Assembly: GCA_947449735.1 (NCBI GenBank)
Contig: CANFTB010000030.1
Coordinates: 1 to 59,140, forward strand
Source: Chthoniobacteraceae bacterium
GTDB lineage: Bacteria > Verrucomicrobiota > Verrucomicrobiia > Chthoniobacterales > Chthoniobacteraceae
Direction of reading: 5' to 3'
Length of the DNA stretch: 59,140 bases
Below the pieces are notes generated by a model. It worked only from the letters and a program-made list of their open reading frames with translations, was not told the origin of the DNA and did no database searches. The position numbers were made by a program, and so were the translations under genes. This document shows, one piece after another, positions 32,432 to 40,734 of this stretch (within the stretch, counting starts at the first letter, position 1; every line of letters starts with the position of its first letter).

Positions 32432-33334
32432 ATGATCCCCCTCCCCCCCACCACCCGCCGAAGCCTGCTGCAAACTGCCGCAGCCGCCCTTTTCCTCCTT
32501 CAGACCCCGGGGTTCGCCGCCACGCCCGGCACCCCCGAAAAACTCCCCCTCTGGCCCGACGAGGCCCCGACCGGCGGCGACGCCTTCGCTCCATCCACGG
32601 CCGCGCTCACGGTCCATCTGCCTCAGAACCCGAACGGCACCGCTTTCGTCATCTGTCCGGGGGGCGGCTACGGCGGACTCGTCACCGGCGCCGAGGGTCA
32701 CGGCATCGCCCAGTGGCTCAACTCCCACGGCATTACAGGCATCGTGCTTGAATACCGTCTCCCCAACGGCAATTCGTTTCTCCCGCTGGCCGACGCCCAG
32801 CGCGCCCTGCGCACGGTGCGGGCCCGCGCCGCGGAATGGCGGATCCAGCCGGACAAAATCGGCATCATCGGCTTTTCCGCCGGAGGCCACCTCGCCTCCA
32901 CGGCCGGGACGCATTTCGACCTCGGCCGCCCCGACGCCCCGGACCCGGTGGAAAAGCTCTCCTGCCGCCCCGACTTCCAGGTACTCATCTACCCTGTCAT
33001 CACGATGGGCGGCAACGGCCACTCGGGCTCGCGCAAGCGCCTCCTGGGCGACTCGCCGACCGAGGAGGCGATCCGCAACTTTTCAAACGAAACCCAGGTG
33101 ACAACGCAGACGCCCCCGGCGTTCCTCGCCCACGCAGTGGACGACAAGACGGTCCCCGTGGAGAACAGCGTGCGTTTCCACGAAGCGATGCAGTCCGCCG
33201 GCCGCCCTTCCAAGCTGCTCCAACTGCCCTCCGGCGGCCACGGCCTCAACGGCTACAAGGGCCCCATGTGGGACCAATGGCAGACGGAATGCCTGGAGTG
33301 GCTGCGGGCAATAGGAGCGGCAGCGGAAAAATAG
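32432..33334 (+). CDS. secreted alpha/beta hydrolase (acetyl esterase-like)
   Basis: This 300-residue protein has a signal peptide with an RR motif (TTRRSLLQ), so Tat export is possible. The hydrolase core has the oxyanion HGGG-like VICPGGGYGGL, the nucleophile elbow GFSAGG (Ser149), an acid in HAVDDKTVP and the catalytic His in SGGHGLNGY. This arrangement matches the BD-FAE/acetylxylan esterase-lipase group, which deacetylates plant polysaccharides. Substrate assignment is inferred. It is divergent from hemL and stands alone. Confidence 0.85.
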   Translation: MIPLPPTTRRSLLQTAAAALFLLQTPGFAATPGTPEKLPLWPDEAPTGGDAFAPSTAALTVHLPQNPNGTAFVICPGGGYGGLVTGAEGHGIAQWLNSHGITGIVLEYRLPNGNSFLPLADAQRALRTVRARAAEWRIQPDKIGIIGFSAGGHLASTAGTHFDLGRPDAPDPVEKLSCRPDFQVLIYPVITMGGNGHSGSRKRLLGDSPTEEAIRNFSNETQVTTQTPPAFLAHAVDDKTVPVENSVRFHEAMQSAGRPSKLLQLPSGGHGLNGYKGPMWDQWQTECLEWLRAIGAAAEK

Positions 33335-33779
33335 CGCGGCGGTGCGAAAGAGGCCGGACGTGCCCCACCACACCCGAACTGAAGCCTTTAGAGTCGGGTC
33401 CGAAGCCGAGGTCAAAGCTGCAAACACCGGCCACAGAAGCGTCTCCATTTAGCTCGGAAACGAAAGCTCACTCGGGGGCACGAATGGATATAAACATTTC
33501 TAATTCATATCATTCTATAGATTTTCTCCGCGCCTCCGCGCCTCCGCGAGACATCCCTTTTTATCTTTAACCTCGGAATTCGGAATACTGGGAGTCTAGA
33601 AAACATCCCCCAGTCCACGCTCCTTTCGTTCGTAAAACCAGAACCCATGCCTCAAATCAGCCAGCGCCGATGGTTAAATGGGAATTTTCACCTCAGCTCT
33701 TCGCCCAGGCGTTTTTTCGCCGCCCCCCCGTCCGGGACGGCGAACAAGTTTGAACGCCCCTGACGCTTCCGGATTTCTG
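33335..33779. other. intergenic region upstream of toxin-antitoxin pair
   Basis: About 445 bp without a convincing gene. It contains a GC-rich dispersed element at 33522-33553 that recurs at 40612-40648. It also holds an AT-rich patch around 33490-33530, which differs from the local GC level. A 38-codon frame at 33645 has no coding signs. The right end carries the toxin-antitoxin promoter region. Confidence 0.5.
33522..33553 (-). repeat. GC-rich dispersed intergenic element, copy 1
   Basis: On the minus strand this reads GTCTCGCGGAGGCGCGGAG followed by GCGCGGAGAAAAT. It matches the element at 40612-40648 with few differences. It lies outside genes in both places. It resembles a short repeat often seen in environmental Verrucomicrobiota sequences, which I recall but cannot check here. 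Confidence 0.6.
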
Positions 33780-33797
33780 TGATAGAAGTCTCTATCA
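33780..33797. promoter_or_regulatory. palindromic operator of the toxin-antitoxin operon
   Basis: TGATAGAAGTCTCTATCA is a perfect inverted repeat with 7-bp arms and a 4-bp spacer. Its last base is the A of the antitoxin ATG. Antitoxins of the Phd/YefM kind usually repress their own promoter by binding such palindromes, so this is the likely operator. Binding is inferred. Confidence 0.6.
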
Positions 33798-34051
33798 TGA
33801 AAACCGCAACCGTGGCCGACCTTCGCAACCATTTCCGGCGTGTCTCCGCGTGGATCGAGAACGGCGAAACCGTGGAAATCATCAAACGCGGGCGGACATT
33901 TGCCCGTCTTGTTCCGCCGGTTCCCGAAAAAACGGCGCTGCCCACGGTGGATTGGGCTGCCCAGCGCAAGGCCATTTGGGGTAGTCGCGTTTTCAGCGCG
34001 GCGGAGGTAACGGCCATGGAGGATTTCGAGCAGGACGGGGAGGAGGGTTGA
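33797..34051 (+). CDS. Phd/YefM-type antitoxin
   Basis: This 84-residue protein has the N-terminal fold signature of Phd/YefM antitoxins: MKTATVADLRNHFRRVSAWIENGETVEIIKRGRTFARLVP. That part binds DNA; the C-terminal 35 residues, ending acidic, should bind the toxin. ATG 33797 is chosen over an upstream in-frame GTG because it begins exactly at the family start and follows the operator palindrome. Its stop overlaps the PIN toxin start (TTGA at 34048-34051). The toxin partner is interrupted, so the antitoxin may be a remnant. Confidence 0.85.
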   Translation: MKTATVADLRNHFRRVSAWIENGETVEIIKRGRTFARLVPPVPEKTALPTVDWAAQRKAIWGSRVFSAAEVTAMEDFEQDGEEG

Positions 34052-34497
34052 ACGCCTTCGCCGACACTTCCCCGTTGTGCGCTCTCTATCGTGAACAGGA
34101 CAATTCGCAAGAGGCAGACCGGCTGATGCAGCAGTAATCCTCACCGGTTCACGTTTCGTCCTTGGTGCTTTTCGAATTTCGGCAGTCGCTCCGCCTGCAG
34201 GCCTTCCGGTTTTCCCAGGATCGAACGCAGGGATTTTCAAAGACGGAGGCGCACCGGATGATTGAAACCCTGCAAGCAAACATCGTGGCAGGCCGTCTCA
34301 TGATCCCGCCCATAGAGGACTGGGCCAGGGTTTACAGCATCGCCGAGGAGCTTTCAGCACAACACACCATACAAGGCGGGCATCGGAGTTTCGATCTCCT
34401 GCACGTCGCGACGGCGCTTCATGTGAAGGCCGGGCGTTTCATGACTTTCGACACCCGCCAAGCCGCGCTGGCCAAGGCTGCCGGTCTCAAGGTCTGA
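34048..34497 (+). pseudogene. PIN-domain (VapC-like) toxin interrupted by a stop codon
   Basis: Reading from TTG 34048, the frame gives MNAFADTSPLCALYREQDNS, then a TAA at 34135-34137 (codon 30), and continues without frame change through SSPVHVSSLVLFEFRQ to HRSFDLLHVATALHVKAGRFMTFDTRQAALAKAAGLKV. These are the N- and C-terminal halves of a PIN-domain ribonuclease, with acidic residues Asp6, Glu near 43, Asp in SFDLLH and Asp in TFDTRQ. Without the stop it would be 149 residues, normal for VapC. So this is a nonsense-mutated toxin, a sequencing error, or a readthrough gene. Confidence 0.8.
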
Positions 34498-34705
34498 ACG
34501 TAAAAAAGACTTCCCGGAAACCAGCCAGGGGGAGAACGGCGGCAGACAATTTTGGAAAGCCGCGACCGGCGCAACACGAAACCAAGGGGCTGTTCTCCGT
34601 AGGGGTGAAGTTCTAACCCCTCCCTCCGGGATCCTCCAAAGCGCTCCGGGCAGCGCATTGAGCCACCTAAAGAGCGCCGCCCCCCCTGTCTCCAAGGAGG
34701 CGGGT

Positions 34706-35689
34706 TTAGAACGAAAAATTAATCCCCGTCTGAATAACCGGGATGATGTTCAGCTTGTTCCCGATGCCGCGCCGGAGTGAATCGCGCTCATCCGCTACGC
34801 TTTTAATCACGTTGGGATCCGTGGAGGTCGTGGACAGCTGCACATCCGGTTTGCCGGCAAAATAAGCGCCGACGTCATACGAAAACCCCCATTGATGGGC
34901 GCTGTCAAAATAGAACAAATTGCCACCCATCGACACAATCGGACTGACTGCCCTCTGCTTCGACTGGATGTGCAAAGATCCAACCTGTGCAGGAGTGTAT
35001 AGCTGACCACCCAAGTTGACGTTGGCTGAAGGATTCAGGCTCCCCGTAAAGCTGTTCTGATTAAACAGCACGCCCGCGCTGAGCCGGAAGGAGCGGTTCT
35101 GCCAGGGATAAAGGTCCACAAACAGCGGCTCCGACTGCATCTTCAGCTTGAGGTGATACTTCAGATCCGAGAGCGACTGGTTCCTTGTTAAAGAAAACCA
35201 GTCGTAACCAGCGCGCACGCCGAAATGATCCGAAAAACGCCACCCGAGCGAAGCACCGAAAAACGTCGGCAGGCCCACGTGGCCCTCCAAGGTCATCCGG
35301 TCGGAGAAATCTCCTCCGCCGCGAGAGGACCGGCTGAATGAGTTTTCAGATGGCGTCATCATGCCGGTGTACGCCGCCTTGAGCACTTGGACCCCGTTGC
35401 CGGTGCCTTCTCCCGCGCCGTTCAGCACGAGGAATTCAGAGGCCTGCTCCGCACGCAGTTCCGGGTTTTCAGCCGCAACCTTCTCAAGATCCGGCTGCTG
35501 GAGCGAATCATCGCTCGAAGGCAGCACCACTGGCTCGGTCTCGGGCACCGTAAGGCTGAGTCCGCCGATCTGCACGGTGCGTTCTGAAGCATCCGCCTGC
35601 GCAGAGGATACGAGCATCAACGCGGTGATTGAACCGGCCAGAGGAACCGTAAGGGCAGTTAAGCGAGAAGGAAAAAGCGATGTTTTCAT
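34706..35689 (-). CDS. outer membrane beta-barrel protein of unknown function
   Basis: This 327-residue protein has a signal peptide (about 1-33, ending AQA) and a linker of about 90 residues. A set of beta-strands follows (GVRAGYDWFSLT, PLFVDLYPWQNRSFRLSAGVLFN, HQWGFSYDVGAYFAG), ending in phenylalanine (TGINFSF). This is the pattern of an outer membrane barrel. It lies 52 bp downstream of two small membrane proteins on the same strand, and the three probably form one operon. No family is recognised. Confidence 0.7.
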   Translation of the reverse strand: MKTSLFPSRLTALTVPLAGSITALMLVSSAQADASERTVQIGGLSLTVPETEPVVLPSSDDSLQQPDLEKVAAENPELRAEQASEFLVLNGAGEGTGNGVQVLKAAYTGMMTPSENSFSRSSRGGGDFSDRMTLEGHVGLPTFFGASLGWRFSDHFGVRAGYDWFSLTRNQSLSDLKYHLKLKMQSEPLFVDLYPWQNRSFRLSAGVLFNQNSFTGSLNPSANVNLGGQLYTPAQVGSLHIQSKQRAVSPIVSMGGNLFYFDSAHQWGFSYDVGAYFAGKPDVQLSTTSTDPNVIKSVADERDSLRRGIGNKLNIIPVIQTGINFSF

Positions 35690-35741
35690 ATGGAGACGGG
35701 ATTCAAAAGATGGCGCAGCAAAGTGACGCGACAGGTACGAT

Positions 35742-36218
35742 CTAAGGATTTCCTTTCAAGGACGAAACGGGAGACGTTTTGGATTTCACGGGGGCGGTTG
35801 GCTGGGGCTCCGGGGATGGCTTGGCCGCCGGCTCGGGGGCCGGAGATTGCCCCTGCTGCTGGATCTTCCACTTCTGCGTAATCAGACGCGCATCGGGATC
35901 CACCTTCGCGATCTCAATCAGATCCGTCAGCAGCGCGGCGTACTGAGTTTCCAAAGCGGAGGCGCGCTTGATTTGCTGCTCGCGCTTTTCGAGCGCCTCC
36001 TCGGTCTGAGTATGGGTTGTTTTGAGAGTGGTCAGCTTCCGGGCGGCGAAGTTGAGCTGAGACTCGCAGAGGGACTTTTCAAGCAAAGCCACGCCCAGCT
36101 GACCCCCTATCACAATGAGTCCGGCCAGCACCCAAAGCGCCAGAGCCAATGCGTCTAGGTTCAAAGCTCCCGGCGAACGAGGAGCCCCTGGGTTCAAGTC
36201 AGATCGGTACTCGGACAT
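35742..36218 (-). CDS. single-pass membrane protein with coiled coil
   Basis: This 158-residue protein has one transmembrane helix (about 22-45, ALALALWVLAGLIVIGGQLG), then a coiled coil of about 60 residues (LTTLKTTHTQTEEALEKREQQIKRA) and a proline-rich tail. ATG 36218 (MSEYRSDL) lies 1 bp past the stop of the upstream gene, so the two are translationally coupled; a longer upstream start is less likely. The bulk of the protein should be periplasmic. Family and function are unknown, but its partner has the same layout. Confidence 0.65.
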   Translation of the reverse strand: MSEYRSDLNPGAPRSPGALNLDALALALWVLAGLIVIGGQLGVALLEKSLCESQLNFAARKLTTLKTTHTQTEEALEKREQQIKRASALETQYAALLTDLIEIAKVDPDARLITQKWKIQQQGQSPAPEPAAKPSPEPQPTAPVKSKTSPVSSLKGNP

Positions 36219-36219
36219 T

Positions 36220-36570
36220 CTATTTGCCCCCCTTTTTATCGGAACCCTCGGCACCCGCGGGCTTGACTCCGTGTTTCGCCAGAAGCTCGCGGAGCCTGGG
36301 GTTGTTAGCCTTTTCCGCCACGGAACTGATGTCCGCGAGCACGGCGGGCCCCACCGACTCCGAAATTGCGGACCCTTTATTCAACTTCTCCTGCTGCGCC
36401 TGGAGCTTCTGCCTGGCTTCCACCAGTTTGGTCTGCAGGGACTCTACTACTTGGGTGAACTGGGCGGCCTCGGTGCGCGCCTTTGCATTCGCGACGCTGA
36501 CGTAGGCCAGCACTGACGCCAGCACCAAGGCCAGAGCGCCTCCGCCGAGATGAATGTAGCCGAGTTTCAT
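36220..36570 (-). CDS. small single-pass membrane protein with coiled coil
   Basis: This 116-residue protein starts with a short cytoplasmic end and a transmembrane helix (about 8-28, GGALALVLASVLAYVSVANA). A coiled coil follows (FTQVVESLQTKLVEARQKLQAQQEKL) and then a lysine/glycine tail. It is the first gene of a likely three-gene operon with a second coiled-coil membrane protein (1-bp gap) and a beta-barrel protein. Its promoter should lie in the 231 bp before the divergent cytochrome gene. Function unknown. Confidence 0.65.
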   Translation of the reverse strand: MKLGYIHLGGGALALVLASVLAYVSVANAKARTEAAQFTQVVESLQTKLVEARQKLQAQQEKLNKGSAISESVGPAVLADISSVAEKANNPRLRELLAKHGVKPAGAEGSDKKGGK

Positions 36571-36801
36571 TTAGAACGGAGCGGGCAAAAATTTAGCGTG
36601 CTCGCTCACACCCGTCCAGAAAGCCCCAAAAATCACGGAACACAACATAATTTCAGCGTATCAAAAGGAGCCTCCCCTTGCTCCACAAGGCGTGTGATAT
36701 CTCTGAAAAAGGAAACCAACCTCACTCATCCGCGCATGCAGACATGAGTTTACCAGACCAAAACTAATGATTCAACCTTCCGCGGGTAGTCTCTCCGCCA
36801 G

Positions 36802-39243
36802 ATGACCGCCGCCCACCCCCTTCCCAAAGCCGATCCCCGTCCGCCAGCCGGCCGGATTCTCCTGCTGCAGGCGCTCTGCGGACTTTTGCTCTGCTCGGCG
36901 ACCCTCCTCGCGGAGGGGCCCGCACCGACCGACATCGCGCTTGGGGAAAAGATCTACCGCGAAACTTGCGCGGACTGCCACGGCAAACAGGGCGAAGGCG
37001 TCAAAGGCAAATACGACGATGCCCTCGCGGGCAACCGAAGCATCCCCTCCCTCACCCGGCTGATCTCCAAAACCATGCCCGAGGGCAAGGAAGGCACCTG
37101 CACCGGCAAAGACGCCGAAGCCGTTTCCGCCTACATCCACGCCAGGTTCTACTCCCCCGCCGCGCAGGCCCGCATCCGCCCCGTTGAGGAAAGCCTCTCC
37201 CGCCTCACCGTCGCACAGTACCAAAACTCCATCGCCGACCTCGTCGGGCGCTTCCGCCCCGGCTTCGACAAGACCCCCGGCGGCGAACGCGGCCTCCGCG
37301 GCTTCTACTCGGGCTTCGCCATCCCCACCCCGGAGGAAATCGCGGCGGACGCCGAGCTCGAAAAACAGACCAAGAAGAAGAAGGACCGCAACGCCCGTAA
37401 AAAGGAAAACTTCGACCGCGTCGACCCCCAGGTGCACTTCCATTTTGGAGGCGACAGCCCGAACGCTGAAAAGATGATCCCCGAGGAATTCTCGGTGCGC
37501 TGGGGCGGTTCTCTGCTCGCCCCCGAGACCGGCACCTACGAGTTCGCCGTCAAGACTGAGAACGGCTTCCGGCTTTTCGTAAACGAACAGGACGCGCCCC
37601 TCATCGACTCGTGGGTGACGCCCGGCCCCGAGGTGCGCGAGGAGCGGAAGAAAATCTTTCTCCTCGGCGGGCGGGCGTACCGCTTCGAACTCTCCTTCTT
37701 CAAGTTCAAGGACAAGACCGCCTCCGTCGAAGTCTACTGGAAGCCGCCGCACGGACGGGAGGAACTGCTTCCCAGCGAACGGCTCATGCCGCAGGAGGTC
37801 CGCCCGAACATGGTCGTGAACACGGTCCTCCCCGCGGACGACCGCAGTGACGGCTACGAACGCGGCACCACGCTTTCCAAGGAATGGGACCAGGCCACCA
37901 CCGCCGCGGCGATCGAGGTCGCCGACCACATCCAGCGCAGCCTCGACAACCTCGCAGGCACCAAGGCCGGCGCACCCGACCGTCTGGAGAAGCTCAAGGC
38001 GTTCTGCGCGCGCTTTGTGGAAACCGCGTTCCGGCGGCCGCTCACCGAAGAACAGCGCGCAGCCTTCATCGCACGCGCCTTCGAGGCATCGCCCACTCCA
38101 GTTCTGGCGGTGAAGCGCGTCGTGTTGTTTACACTCAAGTCCCCGCGCTTTTTGTATCCGGAACTCTCGCAGGGAGAAACCCCCGACGGCTTCACCATCG
38201 CGTCCCGCCTCGCGCTCGTCCTCTGGGACTCCCTTCCCGACGCCGCCCTCTGGAAAGCCGCGGGCGAGGGCAAACTCGCCACGCGCCAGGATGCCGAGCG
38301 GGAGACGGCGCGCATGCTGGCCGACCCGCGCACCCGGGCGAAGTTGAACGGGTTCTTCGAACGCTGGCTGGATCTGGAGCGCGCGGACCACGCCGCCAAG
38401 GACTCTGTTCTGTTCCCGGGGTTTGACGAAAAGCTGCGCGCGGACCTGCGCGAATCGCTGGCCCTGTTTTTGGACGAAGTGGTCTGGGGGCAGGCTTCCG
38501 ACTACCGCCAGTTGCTGCAGGCCGACCACCTGTGGCTCAACGCGCGGCTCGGAAAATACTACGGGACGGAGGTTTCCGGGGAGGGTTTTCAGCGCGTCGT
38601 GCCGGCGCCGGGACAGCGCGCCGGAGTGCTCACGCACCCCTACCTGCTCTCCTCGCTGGCCTACAGCCGCTCCACGTCGCCGATCCACCGCGGCGTGTTT
38701 CTGACGCGCAGCATCGTCGGGATGCCTTTGAAGAACCCCTCGACCGCCGTGGCGTTCGAAGATGCCAAGTTCGACCCGAGCCTGACCATGCGCGAAAAGG
38801 TCAGCTCGCTGACCAAAGGCGCCTCCTGCAGCGGCTGCCACGGCGTGATCAATCCCCTGGGGTTCACGCTCGAACACTTCGACGCCGTGGGCCGCTGGCG
38901 CACGGAGGACAACCGGAAGCCCGTGGATTCGAAGGTGGAATTCCACACGGAAGAGGGCGCCGCGCTGAACTTGAGCAGCCCGGGCGATGTGGCTGGCCTC
39001 GCAGTGAAGAGCGAGAAGGCGCATGAAGCCTTTGTGCGGGAAATGTTTCTCCATGCGGTGAAGCAGCCGCCAGCCGCCTTCGGCGCGGACACCCTGGCGC
39101 AGTTGCGCGCACAGTTTTCGCAGAACCAGTTTCACATCCGCAAATTGTTTGCCAGCATGGCGGTCACCAAGGCGCTGCACGGTGCGCCGGGCGAATCTCC
39201 GAAGGTCGCCGAAGCGCTTCCGCAGCCGCCGCAGCATCCTTAA
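36802..39243 (+). CDS. PSCyt1-type cytochrome with PA14 and DUF1592/1588/1585 domains
   Basis: This 813-residue secreted protein has a signal segment (about 18-38) and an N-terminal c-type haem motif CADCH (56-60). A DUF1587-like block follows (LSRLTVAQYQNSI). A PA14-like domain near 235-315 has ETGTYEFAVKTENGFRLFVNE. The C-terminal DUF1592/DUF1588/DUF1585 set includes a second haem motif, SCSGCH (C676-H680), in GVINPLGFTLEHFDAVGRWR. Families like this are expanded in Planctomycetota and Verrucomicrobiota. The reaction is unknown; an oxidative enzyme acting on polymers is often suggested. A DUF1552 gene follows 40 bp downstream, its usual partner. Confidence 0.9.
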   Translation: MTAAHPLPKADPRPPAGRILLLQALCGLLLCSATLLAEGPAPTDIALGEKIYRETCADCHGKQGEGVKGKYDDALAGNRSIPSLTRLISKTMPEGKEGTCTGKDAEAVSAYIHARFYSPAAQARIRPVEESLSRLTVAQYQNSIADLVGRFRPGFDKTPGGERGLRGFYSGFAIPTPEEIAADAELEKQTKKKKDRNARKKENFDRVDPQVHFHFGGDSPNAEKMIPEEFSVRWGGSLLAPETGTYEFAVKTENGFRLFVNEQDAPLIDSWVTPGPEVREERKKIFLLGGRAYRFELSFFKFKDKTASVEVYWKPPHGREELLPSERLMPQEVRPNMVVNTVLPADDRSDGYERGTTLSKEWDQATTAAAIEVADHIQRSLDNLAGTKAGAPDRLEKLKAFCARFVETAFRRPLTEEQRAAFIARAFEASPTPVLAVKRVVLFTLKSPRFLYPELSQGETPDGFTIASRLALVLWDSLPDAALWKAAGEGKLATRQDAERETARMLADPRTRAKLNGFFERWLDLERADHAAKDSVLFPGFDEKLRADLRESLALFLDEVVWGQASDYRQLLQADHLWLNARLGKYYGTEVSGEGFQRVVPAPGQRAGVLTHPYLLSSLAYSRSTSPIHRGVFLTRSIVGMPLKNPSTAVAFEDAKFDPSLTMREKVSSLTKGASCSGCHGVINPLGFTLEHFDAVGRWRTEDNRKPVDSKVEFHTEEGAALNLSSPGDVAGLAVKSEKAHEAFVREMFLHAVKQPPAAFGADTLAQLRAQFSQNQFHIRKLFASMAVTKALHGAPGESPKVAEALPQPPQHP

Positions 39244-39283
39244 CCTTTCCCCGCCCCGGCACATTTTCCCCGCACCCACCGCC

Positions 39284-40600
39284 ATGAATCCAATCAACCG
39301 CCGTGCATTTCTGCGCAACCTGGGAGTCTCCGCAGCCACCCTCCCCTTCCTCGCCGGCCTGCCCAGCCTCGCGGGTGCAGAAGAACCGCGCCGGCGCCAG
39401 CGGCTCGTGATCATGTTTTCCCCCAACGGCACCCTGCCCACGGAGTTCTGGCCGGACACCGAGGGCGAGGCGTTCGAGCTGAAGTCCATCCTGCAGCCGC
39501 TGGAGCCGTTCAAGAACAAGACTTTGCTGCTGAAGGGGGTGTACAACAAAATCAAAGGCGACGGCGACCAGCACATGCGCGGCATGAGCTGCCTGCTCAC
39601 TGCGGACCGTCTGCTCCCCGGGAACATCATGGGCGGAGGCGGCGCGCCGGCGGGCTGGGCGGCAGGGATTTCCATCGACCAGGAAATCCGCAACCACCTC
39701 CAGAGCCGGCCGGAGACCAAGACCCGCTTCGGGTCGCTGGAGTTTGGCGTCGCCGTTCCGGACAGGGCCGACCCGTGGACGCGCATGAGCTACCGCGGAG
39801 GCAACCAGCCGGTTGCGCCCGTGGATGATCCGTACCGGATGTTCGCAAGGCTCTACGGCCAGATGAAGGACAAGGACACGCTCGTGAGCATTCTGGACGA
39901 CGTGAAGGCCGACCTTGAGAAGGTCTCCCGGAAGCTCAGCGCTCGCGACAAGCGGATGCTCGAGGAACACATGTCGCTGGTGCGCAACTTCGAGACGGAG
40001 CTCAAGGCGCCCGCCGACGCCTCGGTCACGCACCAGATGCCGGCGCTTGATCCGGGGATCGAGATCGTAAACGACAACACGCCGCAGCTGAGTCGGATGC
40101 AGATCAACCTGCTGGTGAATGCGCTGGCCAACGACATGTCCCGGGTGGCCACGCTGCAGTACATGCGCAGTGTCGGCCAGGCGCAGATGCGCTGGCTGGG
40201 CGTGGAGGAGGGCCACCACACGCTTTCCCACGAACCGGACGACAACAAGGAAGCCTTTGCGAAGCTGCAGAAGATCAACAGCTGGTTCTGCGGCGAGTTC
40301 GCCTACCTCGCCAAGCGGCTTTCAGAAACACCCGAGCCCTCGGGGGACGGGACGATGCTAGACAACACCCTGCTGGTGTGGACCAACGAACTCGGCAAGG
40401 GGAACTCGCACACGCTCGACAACATCCCGATCGTGATGGCGGGCGGCGCGCCGGGGATGAAGATGGGGAGGTTCGTGAACCTCGACAAGGTGGCGCACAA
40501 CCGGCTGTGGCTGAGTGTTGCGCAGGCGATGGGACACACGGGGCTCACCACGTTCGGACAGGCGGACCTGTGCGCGGACGGCCCCCTGGCGTTGGGGTAG
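39284..40600 (+). CDS. DUF1552-family exported protein
   Basis: This 438-residue protein has a Tat signal (NRRAFLRNLGVSAATLPFLAGLPSLAGA). The body matches DUF1552: LVIMFSPNGTLPTEFWP at the start, DQHMRGMSCLL, SIDQEIRNHL near the middle, and VWTNELGKGNSHTLDNIPIVMAGG near the end. It resembles the DUF1501/sulfatase-like fold, but no activity is established. ATG 39284 begins right at the Tat motif; an upstream in-frame start overlaps the previous gene. It forms an operon with the PSCyt1 gene, and Tat export suits a cofactor-bearing or prefolded partner. Confidence 0.9.
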   Translation: MNPINRRAFLRNLGVSAATLPFLAGLPSLAGAEEPRRRQRLVIMFSPNGTLPTEFWPDTEGEAFELKSILQPLEPFKNKTLLLKGVYNKIKGDGDQHMRGMSCLLTADRLLPGNIMGGGGAPAGWAAGISIDQEIRNHLQSRPETKTRFGSLEFGVAVPDRADPWTRMSYRGGNQPVAPVDDPYRMFARLYGQMKDKDTLVSILDDVKADLEKVSRKLSARDKRMLEEHMSLVRNFETELKAPADASVTHQMPALDPGIEIVNDNTPQLSRMQINLLVNALANDMSRVATLQYMRSVGQAQMRWLGVEEGHHTLSHEPDDNKEAFAKLQKINSWFCGEFAYLAKRLSETPEPSGDGTMLDNTLLVWTNELGKGNSHTLDNIPIVMAGGAPGMKMGRFVNLDKVAHNRLWLSVAQAMGHTGLTTFGQADLCADGPLALG

Positions 40601-40611
40601 GGACGGGGAAA

Positions 40612-40648
40612 GATCTCACGCGGAGGCGCATAGCCGCGGAGAGGAAAG
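40612..40648 (+). repeat. GC-rich dispersed intergenic element, copy 2
   Basis: ATCTCACGCGGAGGCGCATA followed by GCCGCGGAGAGGAAAG matches the minus strand of 33522-33553 with a few substitutions and an indel. Both copies lie in intergenic sequence, this one 12 bp past the DUF1552 stop. Confidence 0.6.
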
Positions 40649-40734
40649 ACAAATGGACTTGGCCGAGCACGCTTTACAGCGAACCGCTTGAGCGACGGGG
40701 CGACAGGGCGAAGTCCCCCCCTCCAAAATTCGCC

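Noticed and set aside
36772..39786. A 1004-codon minus-strand open frame opposite the PSCyt1 and DUF1552 genes
   Set aside because: It is the complement of two well-supported genes with family motifs and signal peptides. Long antisense frames are common at this GC level, and it has low-complexity Arg/Gly/Ala composition.
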